Origin: Phyto melanocephala
Taxonomy: Eukaryota; Arthropoda; Insecta; Diptera; Rhinophoridae
DNA length: 64,000 bases
Assembly: GCA_941918925.1 (NCBI GenBank)
Contig: OW799233.1
Location: 47,887,341 to 47,951,340 of the forward strand
Direction: 5' to 3'
The first letter of the stretch is position 1, and every line of letters begins with the position of its first letter. The notes beneath the pieces were generated by a model. It saw only the letters and a list, made by a program, of their open reading frames with translations, searched no databases and was not told where the DNA came from. Position numbers and translations under genes: made by a program. Of the stretch, positions 24,301-33,260 are shown piece after piece.

Positions 24301-25230
24301 ATTTCTTCTTACATCAAAGAAGATGACGATCTGACAAGACTATGGTCTTTTTTTTAATCAAATTTGTTATAAATTTTTTGAGTATCCTTATTTTTAAATG
24401 TCATTATATCAAAACAACTGACAATATTTTCTTCAAGGATATATGTAAAATTGTATCATGAAAAAATTCACAAATCACAAAGATTTTTTTCTTTCAATTC
24501 CTGCTGGGCTTTCTTTTAAGTTTTTAATTTCAACAAAATTTTATTTTATTAAAAAGTTTATAACAACAACTACATAGTACATACATACATATATGGCTTA
24601 TTTAAATATCTAGGCTTATGTTCATAAAAAAAATAAAAATAAAATGTATTTAAAATCTATTTTAAGAAAATTTTTTATGAACAATTTTAAGTAAAAAACA
24701 TTTTAAACTCATTTTAAATTTTATGAATATGGGTGCTAATTAATAGTAATGTGTCTGTTTTATTAAGCAAAATTAATAAAAAAAAAAAAAAAACAGCAAA
24801 TGTAGATGCAAATTACATAGTTTTAAATTTAGCTAGAAACAACAATAACTTGCTTGAAATGCATGGAATTTTACTTTCTTTTGTGATTTGAAAAAAAAAA
24901 AAAAAAATCATGCAAAAGCGAAACTATCGTTCGTTTAGTTCTTTTGAAACAAAATTGAAAATTTCATTAAAGTTTTAAAAAATCTGTTTTGAATGTTTAT
25001 ATTTTTTTCTTTGTGTCTTGTTCTTTTGCCTTTAGCAGGGAATGCCGGTGATGGGACAACCAATGATGGGACAAACATCTTTGACTGGCGTACCACCGAC
25101 GATGCAACAACCGATGGTGATGCCAAGTAATCCAGCTGGCATTATGCAAACCACACCACAGCCACAAATGCATACAATGATGCAAACAAATGGGGGTAAT
25201 AAACCATTAGATCCTTTTGGAGCGTTATAA
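252..25230 (+). CDS. lap: lap: AP180/CALM clathrin-assembly adaptor, 3' exons
   Basis: C-terminal part of the fly AP180/CALM homologue, which binds phosphoinositides and recruits clathrin and AP-2 during synaptic-vesicle endocytosis. The N-terminal ANTH domain lies upstream of the window. Exons seen: 252-344, 12738-12990, 13768-13867, 19599-19688 and 25039-25230, plus a candidate alternative exon near 3695-3868. Splice phases agree across all joins (1, 2, 0, 0), and every intron has GT and AG ends. The protein is a low-complexity adaptor tail with Gly/Ala/Asn-rich text, a Gln/His run (HLHQQQHQQQQQ), the stretch GDLDSSL, the stretch VQWNSPKN, a Met/Pro/Gln-rich end and a terminal LDPFGAL. DPF is the known AP-2 alpha-appendage motif. 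The match to Drosophila lap is from memory of that protein; the exon layout is read directly. Introns carry many transposons. Confidence 0.88.
345..1040. other. lap intron, no feature seen
   Basis: AT-rich intronic DNA with short T and A runs. I see no open frame or repeat structure. Confidence 0.6.
1204..1804 (-). mobile_element. poly(A) retroposon with 13-bp TSD
   Basis: Flanked by the identical 13-bp direct repeat TTGCTGAGATTTA at 1191-1203 and 1805-1817. On the minus strand it starts CAGTCGTGATTCAGC and ends in an A-rich tail (T run at 1204-1215). It has no long reading frame. Inside are partly duplicated blocks containing CTCCTCCAGT and TATAGGAAGTCGGAGAC. Best read as a LINE-mobilised short element, either a SINE or an internally deleted LINE that kept its 5' leader. 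Confidence 0.7.
1325..1605. repeat. degenerate internal repeats in the retroposon
   Basis: Two copies of a block with TATAGGAAGTCGGAGAC (about 1366 and 1468) and four copies of CTCCTCCA (about 1416, 1522, 1558, 1594), the last three with related GAGTTTA spacers. This looks like local tandem duplication of a leader region. Confidence 0.6.
2307..3315 (+). repeat. INE-1-like interspersed repeat, long variant
   Basis: Starts with the family head (AAGAGTGCTATATTCGGCC... then CCCTTCACTATCGTG) and ends with the tail seen in other copies (CTTTATGGGGTCGAAAATGA ... GTGAAGGGTATAAA). Its interior, with repeated blocks like CCCTTTCATTTGATATCAAT and CATATCTCAGAAAGTTATGG, recurs at 9725-11405 and 49743-50650. 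Open frames in it are chance. Confidence 0.65.
3695..3868 (+). CDS. lap: candidate alternative lap exon with NPF motif
   Basis: A Ser/Thr-rich open frame ends at donor GTGAAC (3869) in phase 1. Several upstream AGs (ends at 3682, 3691, 3694 and 3700) all give phase 1, so the exon fits symmetrically between 344 and 12738. It encodes ALVNPFFDSMEPQTLFD followed by a Ser/Thr/Asn tract. NPF is the EH-domain-binding motif and is known in CALM proteins. The polypyrimidine tract upstream is weak, so the exon is probably regulated or optional. The exact start is uncertain among the four acceptors; an in-frame stop at 3658 bounds it on the left. Confidence 0.55.
3869..5200. other. lap intron, no feature seen
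   Basis: AT-rich intron with homopolymer runs; no repeat or coding signal recognised. The same holds for 3316-3660. Confidence 0.5.
5205..5960 (+). pseudogene. decayed Tc1/mariner-type transposase
   Basis: Fragments in shifting frames follow the order of a Tc1/mariner transposase: a helix-turn-helix-like start (DILDRPDSMARFSKIDQSTV), a RTFKVRKLTA linker, CYIMNEEPF around the first catalytic Asp region, and a later LLLQAIC-type block near 5830. There are many stops. The 65-codon frame at 5337-5534 is part of this debris. Superfamily call is moderate; no terminal repeats found. Confidence 0.45.
5961..6312 (+). repeat. AACTAGC-headed interspersed repeat, copy 1
   Basis: Begins AACTAGCAGAACCCG and shares its head pattern (AACTAGC-x-x-A-x-CCCG) with copies at 15065, 15679 and 30306. 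It contains GAGCCGATTTCGTGCAAAC and ends near CATATAGAAATG. Family not identified. Confidence 0.45.
6666..7213. mobile_element. hAT-type non-autonomous element, 548 bp
   Basis: Perfect 13-bp terminal inverted repeats (CAGGGTTGCAAAA at 6666, its complement ending at 7213) and an exact 8-bp TSD CCCTACAC at 6658-6665 and 7214-7221. CAGGG ends with 8-bp TSDs are typical of hAT. Subterminal AATTGTACCA repeats near both ends could be transposase sites. No transposase frame. Confidence 0.88.
7222..8133. other. lap intron, no feature seen
   Basis: AT-rich; nothing recognised. Confidence 0.5.
8142..9333. mobile_element. hAT-type non-autonomous element, 1192 bp
   Basis: 14-bp perfect inverted ends (CAGAGAACTGCAAC at 8142-8155, complement at 9320-9333) inside an exact 8-bp TSD ATAGATAC (8134-8141 and 9334-9341). 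No transposase-like frame; the interior is AT-rich with GC-richer stretches near 9190-9310. Confidence 0.87.
9725..11405 (+). repeat. older interspersed repeat, split by an INE-1-like copy
   Basis: Blocks at 9730-10310 and 11156-11405 match the interior of the repeats at 2307-3315 and 49743-50650 in the same order (CGTAGCTTA, CCCTTTCGTTTGATACCCAT, CTGCCTATAACTTTGCCG, CATATCTCAGAAAGTTAT-like). The copy is interrupted by the insertion at 10318-11155. Confidence 0.6.
10318..11155 (+). mobile_element. INE-1-like element, complete copy
   Basis: Head AACAAGTAAGAGCGCTATAT with TATACCCTTCACA, an A-rich centre (10495-10725), a conserved block from GGCTCAGCTGGGATTCG to GGACAGACTGACAGA, then TATACTTTATGGGGTCGGAA and end TGTGAAGGGTATA. 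TATACCC/GGGTATA ends, the GGGGTCGGAAA block and GACAGACGGACAGAC runs match the layout of Drosophila INE-1/DINE-1 (helentron-related). The 107-codon open frame inside is not supported as a gene. Confidence 0.7.
11406..12737. other. lap intron, no feature seen
   Basis: Low-complexity AT-rich DNA with many A and T runs; a pyrimidine/purine-rich approach to the exon at 12738. No repeat recognised. Confidence 0.5.
12738..12990 (+). CDS. lap: lap exon with poly-Gln tract
   Basis: Acceptor AG at 12736-12737, donor GTGAGT at 12991, entered in phase 1 and left in phase 2. It encodes GFDALGDVLKPG, a His/Gln run and GKLLTGDLDSSLMSLVENL, the most recognisable AP180/lap block in the window. The intron just before it is purine-rich with long A runs. 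Confidence 0.88.
12991..13767. other. lap intron, no feature seen
   Basis: AT-rich intron with a CAACAACAA run near 13008; nothing else recognised. Confidence 0.5.
13768..13867 (+). CDS. lap: lap exon
   Basis: Acceptor ...CCATAG at 13767, donor GTGAGT at 13868. One base completes the split Lys codon, followed by 33 codons encoding PVQWNSPKNTAKPGANW and more, ending GAGYRPM. Phase 2 in, phase 0 out. Confidence 0.87.
14475..14725. mobile_element. TA-flanked MITE, 251 bp
   Basis: Inverted ends of about 31 bp with 29 matches (start TATTGATGCCTTACTT, end AAGTAAGGCATCAATA) flanked by TA on both sides (14473-14474 and 14726-14727). The TA duplication and short length fit a Tc1/mariner-type MITE. 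No open frame. Confidence 0.75.
14746..15960. repeat. 614-bp tandem duplication
   Basis: The block beginning CTAATTTTAGCCTTTC at 14746 starts again at 15360, with no differences noticed over about 600 bp. Only the right copy continues into ATCGGCCCAGCCGTTCTC. Each copy holds an AACTAGC-headed repeat (15065 and 15679, AACTAGCGGACCCGGTGAAC). Near identity means a recent duplication or an assembly artefact. Confidence 0.88.
16027..16630 (+). mobile_element. INE-1-like element, truncated
   Basis: Starts AACAAGTAAGAGTGCTATAT, has the A-rich centre (16205-16365) and the conserved internal block, then stops at GACTGACAGAGCTCAAT, lacking the 3' module. A short reversed tail fragment (TATACCCTTCACACTG, 16011-16026) abuts its head. 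The small open frames inside are not genes. Confidence 0.65.
16637..16781. repeat. small inverted-repeat element, about 145 bp
   Basis: Left arm 16637-16669 (with TTTTCAAATGTGTTCAG) is inverted at 16749-16781 (CTGAACACATTTGAAAA), about 33 bp per arm with few mismatches. It sits where the INE-1-like copy is cut off. TSD not clear. Confidence 0.55.
16794..18587. mobile_element. hAT-type element with CAAGG ends, 1794 bp
   Basis: Exact 8-bp TSD ATTATACC (16786-16793 and 18588-18595). Ends CAAGGCGAATCAATCAGG and complement of CAAGGTGGATTGATAAGG match at 17 of 22 positions. A second TTCGCCTTTGTT block recurs inverted near both ends (about 16910 and 18500). No transposase frame in the interior. The insertion target is the end of an INE-1-like repeat. 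Confidence 0.75.
18588..18765 (-). mobile_element. INE-1-like 3' end fragment
   Basis: Reversed tail module: TATACCCTTCACACAGTG, then the complement of the GGGGTCGGAAA-type block with one change (GACCACATAAAG), ending near GTGTGTATGTTG. It is the target of the hAT insertion to its left. Confidence 0.65.
18766..19598. other. lap intron, no feature seen
   Basis: Strongly AT-rich; short CAACCAACCAACC run near 19303. No repeat or extra exon recognised. Confidence 0.5.
19599..19688 (+). CDS. lap: lap exon
   Basis: Acceptor ...TATTAG at 19598, donor GTAAGA at 19689. Exactly 30 codons in phase 0, encoding AHGMTVSPAPITINHPYIHA and ending NYMQ. Confidence 0.85.
20274..21445. mobile_element. inverted-repeat element with CGTACGTGA motifs
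   Basis: Outer arms of 26 bp at 20274-20299 and 21420-21445 match inverted at 24 positions (core TGGGACGAACGACGAAT). An inner pair, ATATGGGCATTTCCATG at 20341 and its complement at 21178-21194, matches 16 of 17. CGTACGTGA occurs at 20362, 20528, 20728 and 20869. No transposase frame; superfamily and TSD not resolved. Confidence 0.6.
21740..22250. repeat. tandem repeat, about 117-bp period
   Basis: Units with the block GCTTCATAAACGTAGAAAAT start near 21861, 21979, 22096 and 22213, each followed by a version of CTTTTTGGTCGCCCATAAC; a weaker unit precedes at about 21770. The surrounding DNA to 23108 looks like one larger interspersed repeat rich in AAAAGTACC and TTTTACCC. Confidence 0.65.
23111..23617 (+). 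mobile_element. internally deleted mariner, 507 bp
   Basis: Ends AAGGGTCCGCCA (23111) and its complement (to 23617), flanked by TA at 23109-23110 and 23618-23619. The transposase start (ATG 23225, MAVYTLEQRWEILRHYFG) joins out of frame to the catalytic region (23256-23552) with FSDEAHFDL, GYVNKQNC and IIGPFFFENE. The start of the DNA-binding region and the C-terminal third with the last catalytic residues are gone. It is a non-autonomous derivative of a longer mariner. Confidence 0.85.
23791..23998. mobile_element. hAT-type MITE with CAAGG ends, 208 bp
   Basis: 24-bp inverted ends with one mismatch (start CAAGGCATATTTCTTCATCA) and an exact 8-bp TSD AGCCCAGG at 23783-23790 and 23999-24006. 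The CAAGG terminus is shared with the 1794-bp element at 16794, suggesting one family. Confidence 0.85.
24007..25032. other. lap intron, no feature seen
   Basis: AT-rich, with A runs near 24777 and 24890; pyrimidine-rich before the final exon. Confidence 0.5.
25039..25230 (+). CDS. lap: lap terminal exon
   Basis: Met/Pro/Gln-rich C terminus starting GMPVMGQPMMGQ and ending NKPLDPFGAL, stop TAA at 25228-25230. The acceptor is a tandem TAG-CAG pair (25033-25038): use of the first AG would start the exon at 25036 and add one Gln. Confidence 0.88.
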   Translation, partial: GMPVMGQPMMGQTSLTGVPPTMQQPMVMPSNPAGIMQTTPQPQMHTMMQTNGGNKPLDPFGAL

Positions 25231-28200
25231 ACAAAAACAAAAAAAAAATTATACTAAAACTCTCACAAATAACGAATCAATAAACTACAACAATAATAAC
25301 AACATTAAAAAACATACATACATATATAAAATGATGAAAAATTATTACGAAAGTATAAAAAAGAACATAAAAATAAAACTATTAAGTTGCAAAAAATTCT
25401 ATTAAAAAAAATTAAATATATAATTAAAAAAAAAGAAGAAATTATTAAAAATAATGTTGAAAAGAATACAAATCTATTAAAAAAAAATTATTGAATATAT
25501 TTATATTTAACTATATTATATATTATATACCACATACAAGAAAAACATAAAACAAAATTTTAATTATAATTTATTAGTTTATTTAAATGATAACTCTATT
25601 ATACACTATAACTATACAGATATACAATAACATAAAAGAATAATACTACTACATGAATATTATAAATTAAAATACTACCTTCATGAACATACAATATTCT
25701 ATTTAGATATATATAAAGTAAAAAAGAAAAAGAAAAAAAAAAAGAGAACAATATATTACATATTATTACGTTGTATTTACATAACTTTCCTCTCGATATT
25801 TAACATATTCCAAAGGAAAACAATTACTTAGTAAATAAAAATCCTTTATTTATCTTTTTCTGTCCTTTGTTTCTTTTGAATTTTGTAAAAATGCGGTTTA
25901 ATATAATAAAACAAAATTTCAACTGTTTTCCTCATGTCTTTGTAAATTATGGCAGATTAGCCAAGCTTTAATTAAAACTTAAAAAATACAATATGCTGTA
26001 AAAGTTTGTTAACTAATTGTGGTTAATGAGTAATATGCTTCTCTTTTAAAAAATTATCAAGTATTAAAAAGAAATTTAATCCGTGATTCGTTCATTATAC
26101 TATTTTCCAACAATTTAAATGTATTAAGATTTTGTATACAATACTAGCATTCAATGTACTCCCTCTATAGACACCCATTTTGTATACGTAATAGTAGCAA
26201 AACCAATGTCCAATTAAGAAAATGTGATCTAGTTTTATCTTTTTTTTTTTTTTTTTTTGAAAAATATTTCATTCAATTATCAAGAAATTATTGTTAACAT
26301 TTAGAAAAATCTTATATTTACAAGGCAAACACGGTTGGTAATGAAGTAGGACATTTTGTCTCAAACAATCTCTTGTAGTGCAATAGTAGTTGTACATTTC
26401 GGAAAAAAAAATGTCAGTAAGATAAGCACTACTGAATATTAGAAAATTTCTTTTATTTTTATTTTGCTCTCTTAAATGTTGTACAGTTTAATGAATATTG
26501 TAAAAGCCTGTTTCAAGCCGTTTTTTGTTGTTGTTGTAATTTTATAACGTTAACACAATAACGTGTAATTTAAATTGTTGCATTTTCCCAGCAGGCATGT
26601 TAATACTTTGAAACAAATGGATTTTGTGTACTAAAGGAAAGCGAACTGACACAAAACTGTTCTTGTGAATGATACGTCACTAAACTGACCATTTTGATGC
26701 ACTTAAAACGATACTATCGTAGATAAGTCTATTATGGTTTTCTTGTGAAAACAATTGTATCTTAAAGACATTCTTTATTTTGGTAACTTATTTGAAACAG
26801 TAAAGTAATTTATCCTCCTTTTACGGGGCTACTTTTTGCAGGTCATATTCTGTAATAAATCCAAGATAAGAAGAAAAGCTAAGGATATAAAATAAATAAG
26901 TACATATGTAGTAAGTAGTTAATAGGTCGATTAAAATTGCAACCGAAATTCAGTTGTTTTGCCAAAAAAAAAAAAAAATTTGAAATTTGTTGTCCTCTGT
27001 AATGCCATTTTTTACAAGTGTCAATACAACTGATTTTTGGTTGCTATCGATACCTGACCCTTTAATTTACTATGTTGTACTGGGGTTCTGCCGATCTTCC
27101 ATGTTTCTTAAAATGTGCTTTAGTTTTCAAGTTTATTAAAATTTTGTTTGACCTATAAACTATGCCATTGCAATTAACTCATCGTTTCTTCCCATTCATA
27201 GCAAAGATTTAAAATCGCAAAACTATAAACCGATAGGCTTTGAATTAGTGGCCGTAAAAATTAGTTACAAACGATATGTTGTACAAGTTCTTTAAAAATT
27301 CGAACAAAATAGTTTAAATTCGAAAAAAAGCAAAAACGATTTAAAAACCGCGTAAGTGTATATCATGGTCATTTGTAAAGAGCCAGCAAGTATTTTCAAA
27401 GGTTTAAAGGAATGTGCTAAACCGGAATGTGTATTGTAATGTTAAGCATTTAAAACAAAATAAGACGAAAAACCAATCCACAGTTAGATAGAAACAGATC
27501 TATCAATTTACAATACTTTAAAGGCTATTTTGAATTTCAATATATTCTTCGTTGATACCGGTAATTGGTTAAAAAATCATTTGGGATTTTTTTCAAATGA
27601 TTTTAAATTTTTTTACCCTAAAAAATTGTTGTCTTTTTACGCTTTAACGGGTTTGATAAGAGTTTGATTTTAGTATTTTCTTTCTTTTTTGTGGCGAGAC
27701 AAGTAAACAGTTTTTCTTAATTCGTATTTACCATTCCAACTTGAAAATTGTGCCATATTTTCTAATCAAAATATTATTTGGTTTTTAAACATGAAAAAGT
27801 TCCACATTAAACAAACAAAATCTAGAAAATAAAATTAAAAAGAATTTTAATACAGCCTCTTGTTGGAAAACAAAATGCAAGTTTTTTAAATAAATTGCTT
27901 AAGAAATCCTTAAATCTTTAGAAATGTAAAAAAATTCCAGGCATACTTTTAGGAGAAGTTATAATATCACTATTAAAGCATACTTTCTGGCTGTCTTAAA
28001 CAAATCAAACTTTTATTACAAAATTAAATCAACCAGAATGGTATAAGCAAACGCTTTACTTATGTAATTATGTCTTACTTATTTTCATATACATAAAACA
28101 CACACAACAAAACAGAAAAAAAAATATAGTAAATGCATACTCAAATATAATTAATATGCATATATGTATGTAAACATAAAAAATAGAACTACATTCATTA

Positions 28201-28870
28201 AAGCATACATAGATACCAATAGATAATAAAAAAAATCATAAAATAAAATAATGTGTAAAATTGTTAAAACAAAAACTAAAAAAAAAATACAGCTAAAAAA
28301 ATGATTGTCCAATGTTAAAAAAAAAATACTTAATAAAAAATCCTAGAAAATAATACAAAATCTACCGAAATATTCAGGAAAACACCAATATTTTCAAGTA
28401 AACTCCAGCTAAAGATTTTTTTAATTATTATTATTTTTTTTAAACCAAGTCAAGTGTCATTTTGTTTTAGAAAAATTTATGTAAATTTTGTTAATATTAA
28501 AAATTTAAAAAGAATCGGAATAATATGAAATTCTATGATTACAGATTGTGTTAAACATTCCAATTAAATTGTTTTTTTTTTTTAATTATTATCTTTTAAC
28601 TATAGAAGAGAAAAATTTAAATTTTGTATAATTTTATATCATTATTTTTCATAAATAAATTCTCTTTTTGTTTTGCGTATATTTTTTATAATTATACTAT
28701 ATTTTGTAAATACTATCAAATATTGAAATAATACTTATTATAAACTCTTAAATAAACTGATTATGTTTAAATAAAGTTCTAATTATGTTAAAGTGAAATA
28801 AACGTTTTGTACGCTGTCTTATTTTTACTCTATATATTCTTATCTACACCGAGGCATATTTGTACATGTA
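25231..28870. other. lap 3' UTR and intergenic DNA
   Basis: Very AT-rich sequence after the lap stop. AATAAA-like signals occur repeatedly (for example near 25370 and 25831), so the cleavage site cannot be fixed by eye. No gene or repeat recognised to 28870. Confidence 0.5.
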
Positions 28871-28898
28871 AAATTGTCAAGCTAACAGGTCCCTGATG

Positions 28899-29664
28899 CA
28901 ACGAATATTCATACAGGTATATGCAACGGCGAATTGATACAACAAAGCAACTTTTTTAGGGGATGTTTTCTGCCAAGGCTTATTCGTATATCAGGGATGG
29001 AAAAATTATATAATTTAATTTAAATAAAATTTTCTCAAAAAAAGAATATAAATTTGTTAAACACATTATAAATGGTGCAAGAGCAACAAATATACATTAA
29101 TTTGATACATTTTTTTTATCAAAAAAGTACACTTAAGTTAATTTTTTAATACTGAAAAAAAAATTGCATTTTCCATTCCTGCATTAATAAATCAAATCAA
29201 GTCGAATTCAATAAATTTTGACACTTTTTCCCATGACGAATCCATACAGGTGAAATTATCAGCCCAGCCAAGCCCAGCTAATGGGGAAACTTTTTGTCAA
29301 AATTGGTGGAATTACCTTGATATTATTTATTAATGCAGGGAAGGAAAATGTGATTTTGGTTTCGGTATTAAACAATTAACTTTAGTGTATCTTCTTAATA
29401 ATAAATGTACTAAATTTATGTATATTTGTAGCTTTTGTGTCATTAATAATGTTTTTCAAAATTTCATATATAAATCAAATTTTATTAGATTTAATATGTC
29501 ATAACAAATTTTTCATCCCTGATATACGAATTGGCCTTAACATAAAACATCCCCTCAAAAGTTGCTTTGTTATATCAATTCGCCGTTGCATATACTTGTA
29601 TCAATATGCCTTGCCTTTTCCCCATCACCTAGGCTGATAATTTTACCTGTATGAATTCACCTTA
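28899..29664. repeat. interleaved long inverted repeats
   Basis: Arm 1 at about 28899-29012 (with TATATGCAACGGCGAATTGA and CAGGGATGG) is inverted at about 29505-29613. A second pair, 29227-29285 (CCATACAGGTGAAATTATCA) and 29614-29664, has its left arm inside the loop of the first. The ends carry CAAGG, AAGG and ATACAGGT motifs like the CAAGG hAT-type elements. Probably two nested non-autonomous elements; TSDs not found. Confidence 0.6.
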
Positions 29665-30305
29665 ACCTACTTCAAAATTTGCTGAATTCGCTTTGATTGT
29701 GTCTATTTCTGCCAGCGACGGCAAATGTGATCTTAGATTCGGTATTAAAAAATGTATTTAGGAGTATTTTTCTGAAACTTATTTATGTTTTGTTTGCTGT
29801 GTTAGTGCCATGAGTATTAATTCCCTCCTGAATCAAGTTGTTCAAAACGTTTTCCGTCCTCGGTATATGAATTCGATTTGATAAAAATCCTGTTGAAAAA
29901 CGAATTTTAGAAGTTTTTGTGCGATGCCCGAAACTGATCAGCTAATCGTTTTTTCTTTCTACTACCAATGTAAAGGTCTTTATAAAAAATTATGAATTCG
30001 CTTTTAAATGCTTTTTTTTATTATTGAGCTTGATATAGATATCTGACAGCGAAATAATTCAAATTTGCCGATGCGTGTACTTTGTTAAGTGTACCCTGAT
30101 CGATATTTTTATTATTTGTATCGCATTAGAAATGGAAAATTTTGTGTTTTTAACAGTACTGTATTAATCAAAAAATACTATAGTATTGGCATCACTTGTA
30201 TCGAAAATAGTTTTCCTCTTGAAATTATTTTCCTTTTCCCTAAAATACCAATCGTGGAGAAATTCTAGATAAATGTTTTGGCTTTTTTTTCTTATTTATA
30301 TTCAA

Positions 30306-31045
30306 TAACTAGCCAATCCCGGTGCGCGTTGCTACGCCCGTTTATGAATTTTAATCTCATTCTGAATTTTAATCAAATATCAAGTGCAAGGCTAACAACT
30401 ATAAATTTTTTTTATGAGCGTGGCACTGCCCATTTTTCTAATTACGAAACTGTATAGTCATGACAGCTCAATAAGTGTTCAAAGTTTCAGAAAAATCGGT
30501 CCAGTGAAAGTACCTTAAAATTATAACTTTTTTAATGGGCGTAGCCCTGCCCACTTTTCTAATCACGAAATTATATAGTCATGACAGCTTAATATGTGTG
30601 TGCAAAGTTTTAGAAAAATCGGTCAAGTGCAAGTAGCTAAAAATGATAACTAATTTTTTATTGGCGTAGCCCCGCCCACTTTTCTAATCAAGAAATTGTA
30701 AAGTCATGACAATTCAATATGTGTGCAAAGTTTAACAAAAATCGGTTCAGAGCAAGTACCTCAAAATTATAACTTTTTTTATGGGCGTGGCACTGCCCAC
30801 TTTTCTACTCACGAAATTGTAAAGTCATAACAGCTCACTATGTGTGCACAGTTTCAGAAAAATCGGTCCAGTGCAAGTAGCTAAAAATGATAACTAATTT
30901 TTTATGGGCGTAGCCCCGCCCACTTTTTTCCACCCATAAACACTCCCTGGTATGTGTACAACAACTTACCAAAGTTTGAGCCCGATCGGTTTTACAGTTT
31001 CGGAGTCTATAGCTAACACACATACACAGAGTTTCACTTTTATAT
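30306..31045 (+). repeat. AACTAGC-headed repeat with 122-bp tandem array
   Basis: Head AACTAGCCAATCCCGGTG. From about 30405 to 30930 there are four full and one partial units of about 122 bp, each with GGGCGTAGCCCCGCCCACTT-like and AGAAAAATCGGTCCAGTG-like blocks. The end is TTTATATATATAGAAG. Tandem GCCCGCCCAC minisatellites are common inside helentron-like insect repeats; the family is not identified. Confidence 0.65.
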
Positions 31046-31431
31046 ATATAGAAGATAGATCATTGATTATTACTTCATTTTGAACAGCTGTTCAATGAAG
31101 GGAACTAAAATTTCACTTGATTTTTGTAACGCCAATTTTTTTTGTGGTGAAAGGAGATTTCAGTATAACAAATATATCACTTCTTATTCACGATAGGGGT
31201 GAATATTTTTGGAAAAGAATTAAAACAAACTGTTAAATATGGATAAAATCTTATCGCAGCGAGTATTTTGTTTCTAAGGCGAATTTGCATCTTACAAGTA
31301 GACTTTAAGCCAGACTATGCAAACAAATTTTGTTTTTTTTTTGGTTTTTATAGAGTTTGACTAAATAGAGTGATAAACAGTCGAAGGTTGACAATATTTT
31401 AAATCTGCTAAAATATTAATTTTTAATATAA

Positions 31432-31725
31432 AACGACAAATCAGTTATCTTCTATATTGGCAGCCGTAATAAAAATCACTCATTTTTATTACTCACATTT
31501 AAATACATTTATGGCACAAAAAGCGGCCTCAATAGAACTTATGCTTACAGAGTAATTAAAAATCTCTTACTCGAGGCTGATCATTATTTTTCTTTTAAAG
31601 ATTTATTTGAACTTTTAAAGTTTTTTGAATTAGACTTCGAATATGATATCGAACAAATGGGCACCATCATTATTGATTACCTTTTGAATAATAGTATTTT
31701 CAATCGTTTTGGTGAGAAATTCCGG
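31432..31725 (+). other. unexplained 98-codon open stretch
   Basis: Open between stops at 31429 and 31726, with a protein-like composition (Phe, Leu, Asp, Glu and Tyr rich, such as DLFELLKFFELDFEYDIEQ). It lacks an early ATG, so it would be an exon or a broken transposon gene. At this AT content a chance stretch of this length is plausible. Confidence 0.15.
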
Positions 31726-32119
31726 TGATAAGCTGGGTGCACTTATACAAGTTGGCGGTGCCAGCCCAGCTGACTATTTTTTTGTGTTCTGGAATGTCAA
31801 ACTACATATTTAAGAAAATTATTTCAACTCCGGAAATTGTCAAACTCCATATATAAAAAAAGAGAGACAAAAATTGCTCTCCTTTACGCTATCACCTTAT
31901 GTAATTACACCATGGTGATAAGTTCTCTTGTTTAAAATCAGGTGATCTTGCCTATCACTGTAAACTGTTGAAACGAAACATATTAAAAGTGACATTGAAA
32001 GAATTTTTCAAAATGTCTATTGTCGTATGAGCAGTGTGTGCAGTTAAAGCCCCTATATCTTCAAGTCCAAAGTAAACTCTTTGATTATGGTTCTGTTTCG
32101 CTCTTCAGTCACAATATAA

Positions 32120-33260
32120 GTGTTAATTTGTGTGTACGCAAAAAAAGGTTAGAAAACACCTTAGGAATAACTGGCACAATCTGCAATGACTGCAGATGAA
32201 AGTTAAGTCTCCATGTGATAGACACTTGAATTTTAAGTGTAAAGAAATCTCATATTTTTTTGCCAATCTGTTTTGAGAAAAATGGGCTTTGTCTATCCCA
32301 AATGAGATGATATATTTTGGGCCACTATATAAAGCGTTTTTCAATAAGAGAGCTACAAAAGCTGGCTTGTTGGCATAGACCATAGTCTAACGGCGTTAAA
32401 TCGCACAACCGAGGCGGCCAATCGACTGAACCATTTCGTGAAATAACACGTTCTCCAAACTTGGTTTCCAATAAATTGATTGTAACATTCGCTGTTTGGC
32501 TTGCGGCGCCATCCTGTTGGATCCACATGTTCACAAAGTTCATATCATCCAATGGAGGCCAAAAATATTCTGTTATCATTGAACGGTAGCGATTCCCATT
32601 CACAGTAACGTGCCGGTCGTCGCCGGCCCATAAACCACATCAAACCGTAATTTTTTCGGGATGCAATGATGATAACGTGTGGATTACTGTCTGACCAATA
32701 ACGCTTTTTTTGCTTATTGACGAAGACATTCAGTCAGAAATGAGCCTCATTGCTGAAGATGATTTTTCGATAAAAATTCAAATCATTTTTAAGTTGTTTC
32801 TCAGCCCGATTACCGAACATACGACGCTTTTGGTGGTCAAGTGGCTTCTGTTTTTGTGTCAATTTGATCTTGTAATGATGTAGGTTAACATCTTTTGCAA
32901 AATTCGCCACAACGACGTCACAGAGATGTCCAACGCTTGAGAACGACGTGTGAGAGACACATTTGGGCTTTCTTGAACTGAAGCGTCAGCGGCAGCAATA
33001 TTCTCGACACGACGGGCACTTCTTTGCCTGACTGGCACGGGAGCATTTTGTACTGTGCCTGTGGTTTAAAATTTTTCCACTAGACGTTCAATTGTTGATC
33101 TGGTAGGACGATTATGACGACCATAAATTGGACGTAGCGCTCTTAACGTTGAGGCCACTGACTCCGAATTTCGGTGGTAAATTTTAATAATTTCGACTCG
33201 TTGTTGGCTCGTATATCTTTCCATCATAAAATGGCAAACCTTACTGAAGAGAAATGTCAA
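32120..33260 (-). pseudogene. mariner transposase, frameshifted
   Basis: Starts at about 33219 (MERYTSQQRVEIIKIYHRN) with an N-terminal helix-turn-helix region, then fragments in several frames: a VPVRQRSARRVENIAA linker, ITVWCGLWAGDDRHVTVNGN, WIQQDGAASQTANVTINLLE (second catalytic Asp in QQDGA) and CDLTPLDYGL (third Asp). The frame breaks after LDYGL and the C-terminal tail is lost. Same broad lineage as the copies at 23.1, 46.9 and 55.7 kb. Not functional. Confidence 0.75.

Noticed and set aside
30405..30930. CRISPR-like regular repeats
   Set aside because: The 122-bp units are contiguous without spacers and sit in an insect interspersed repeat.
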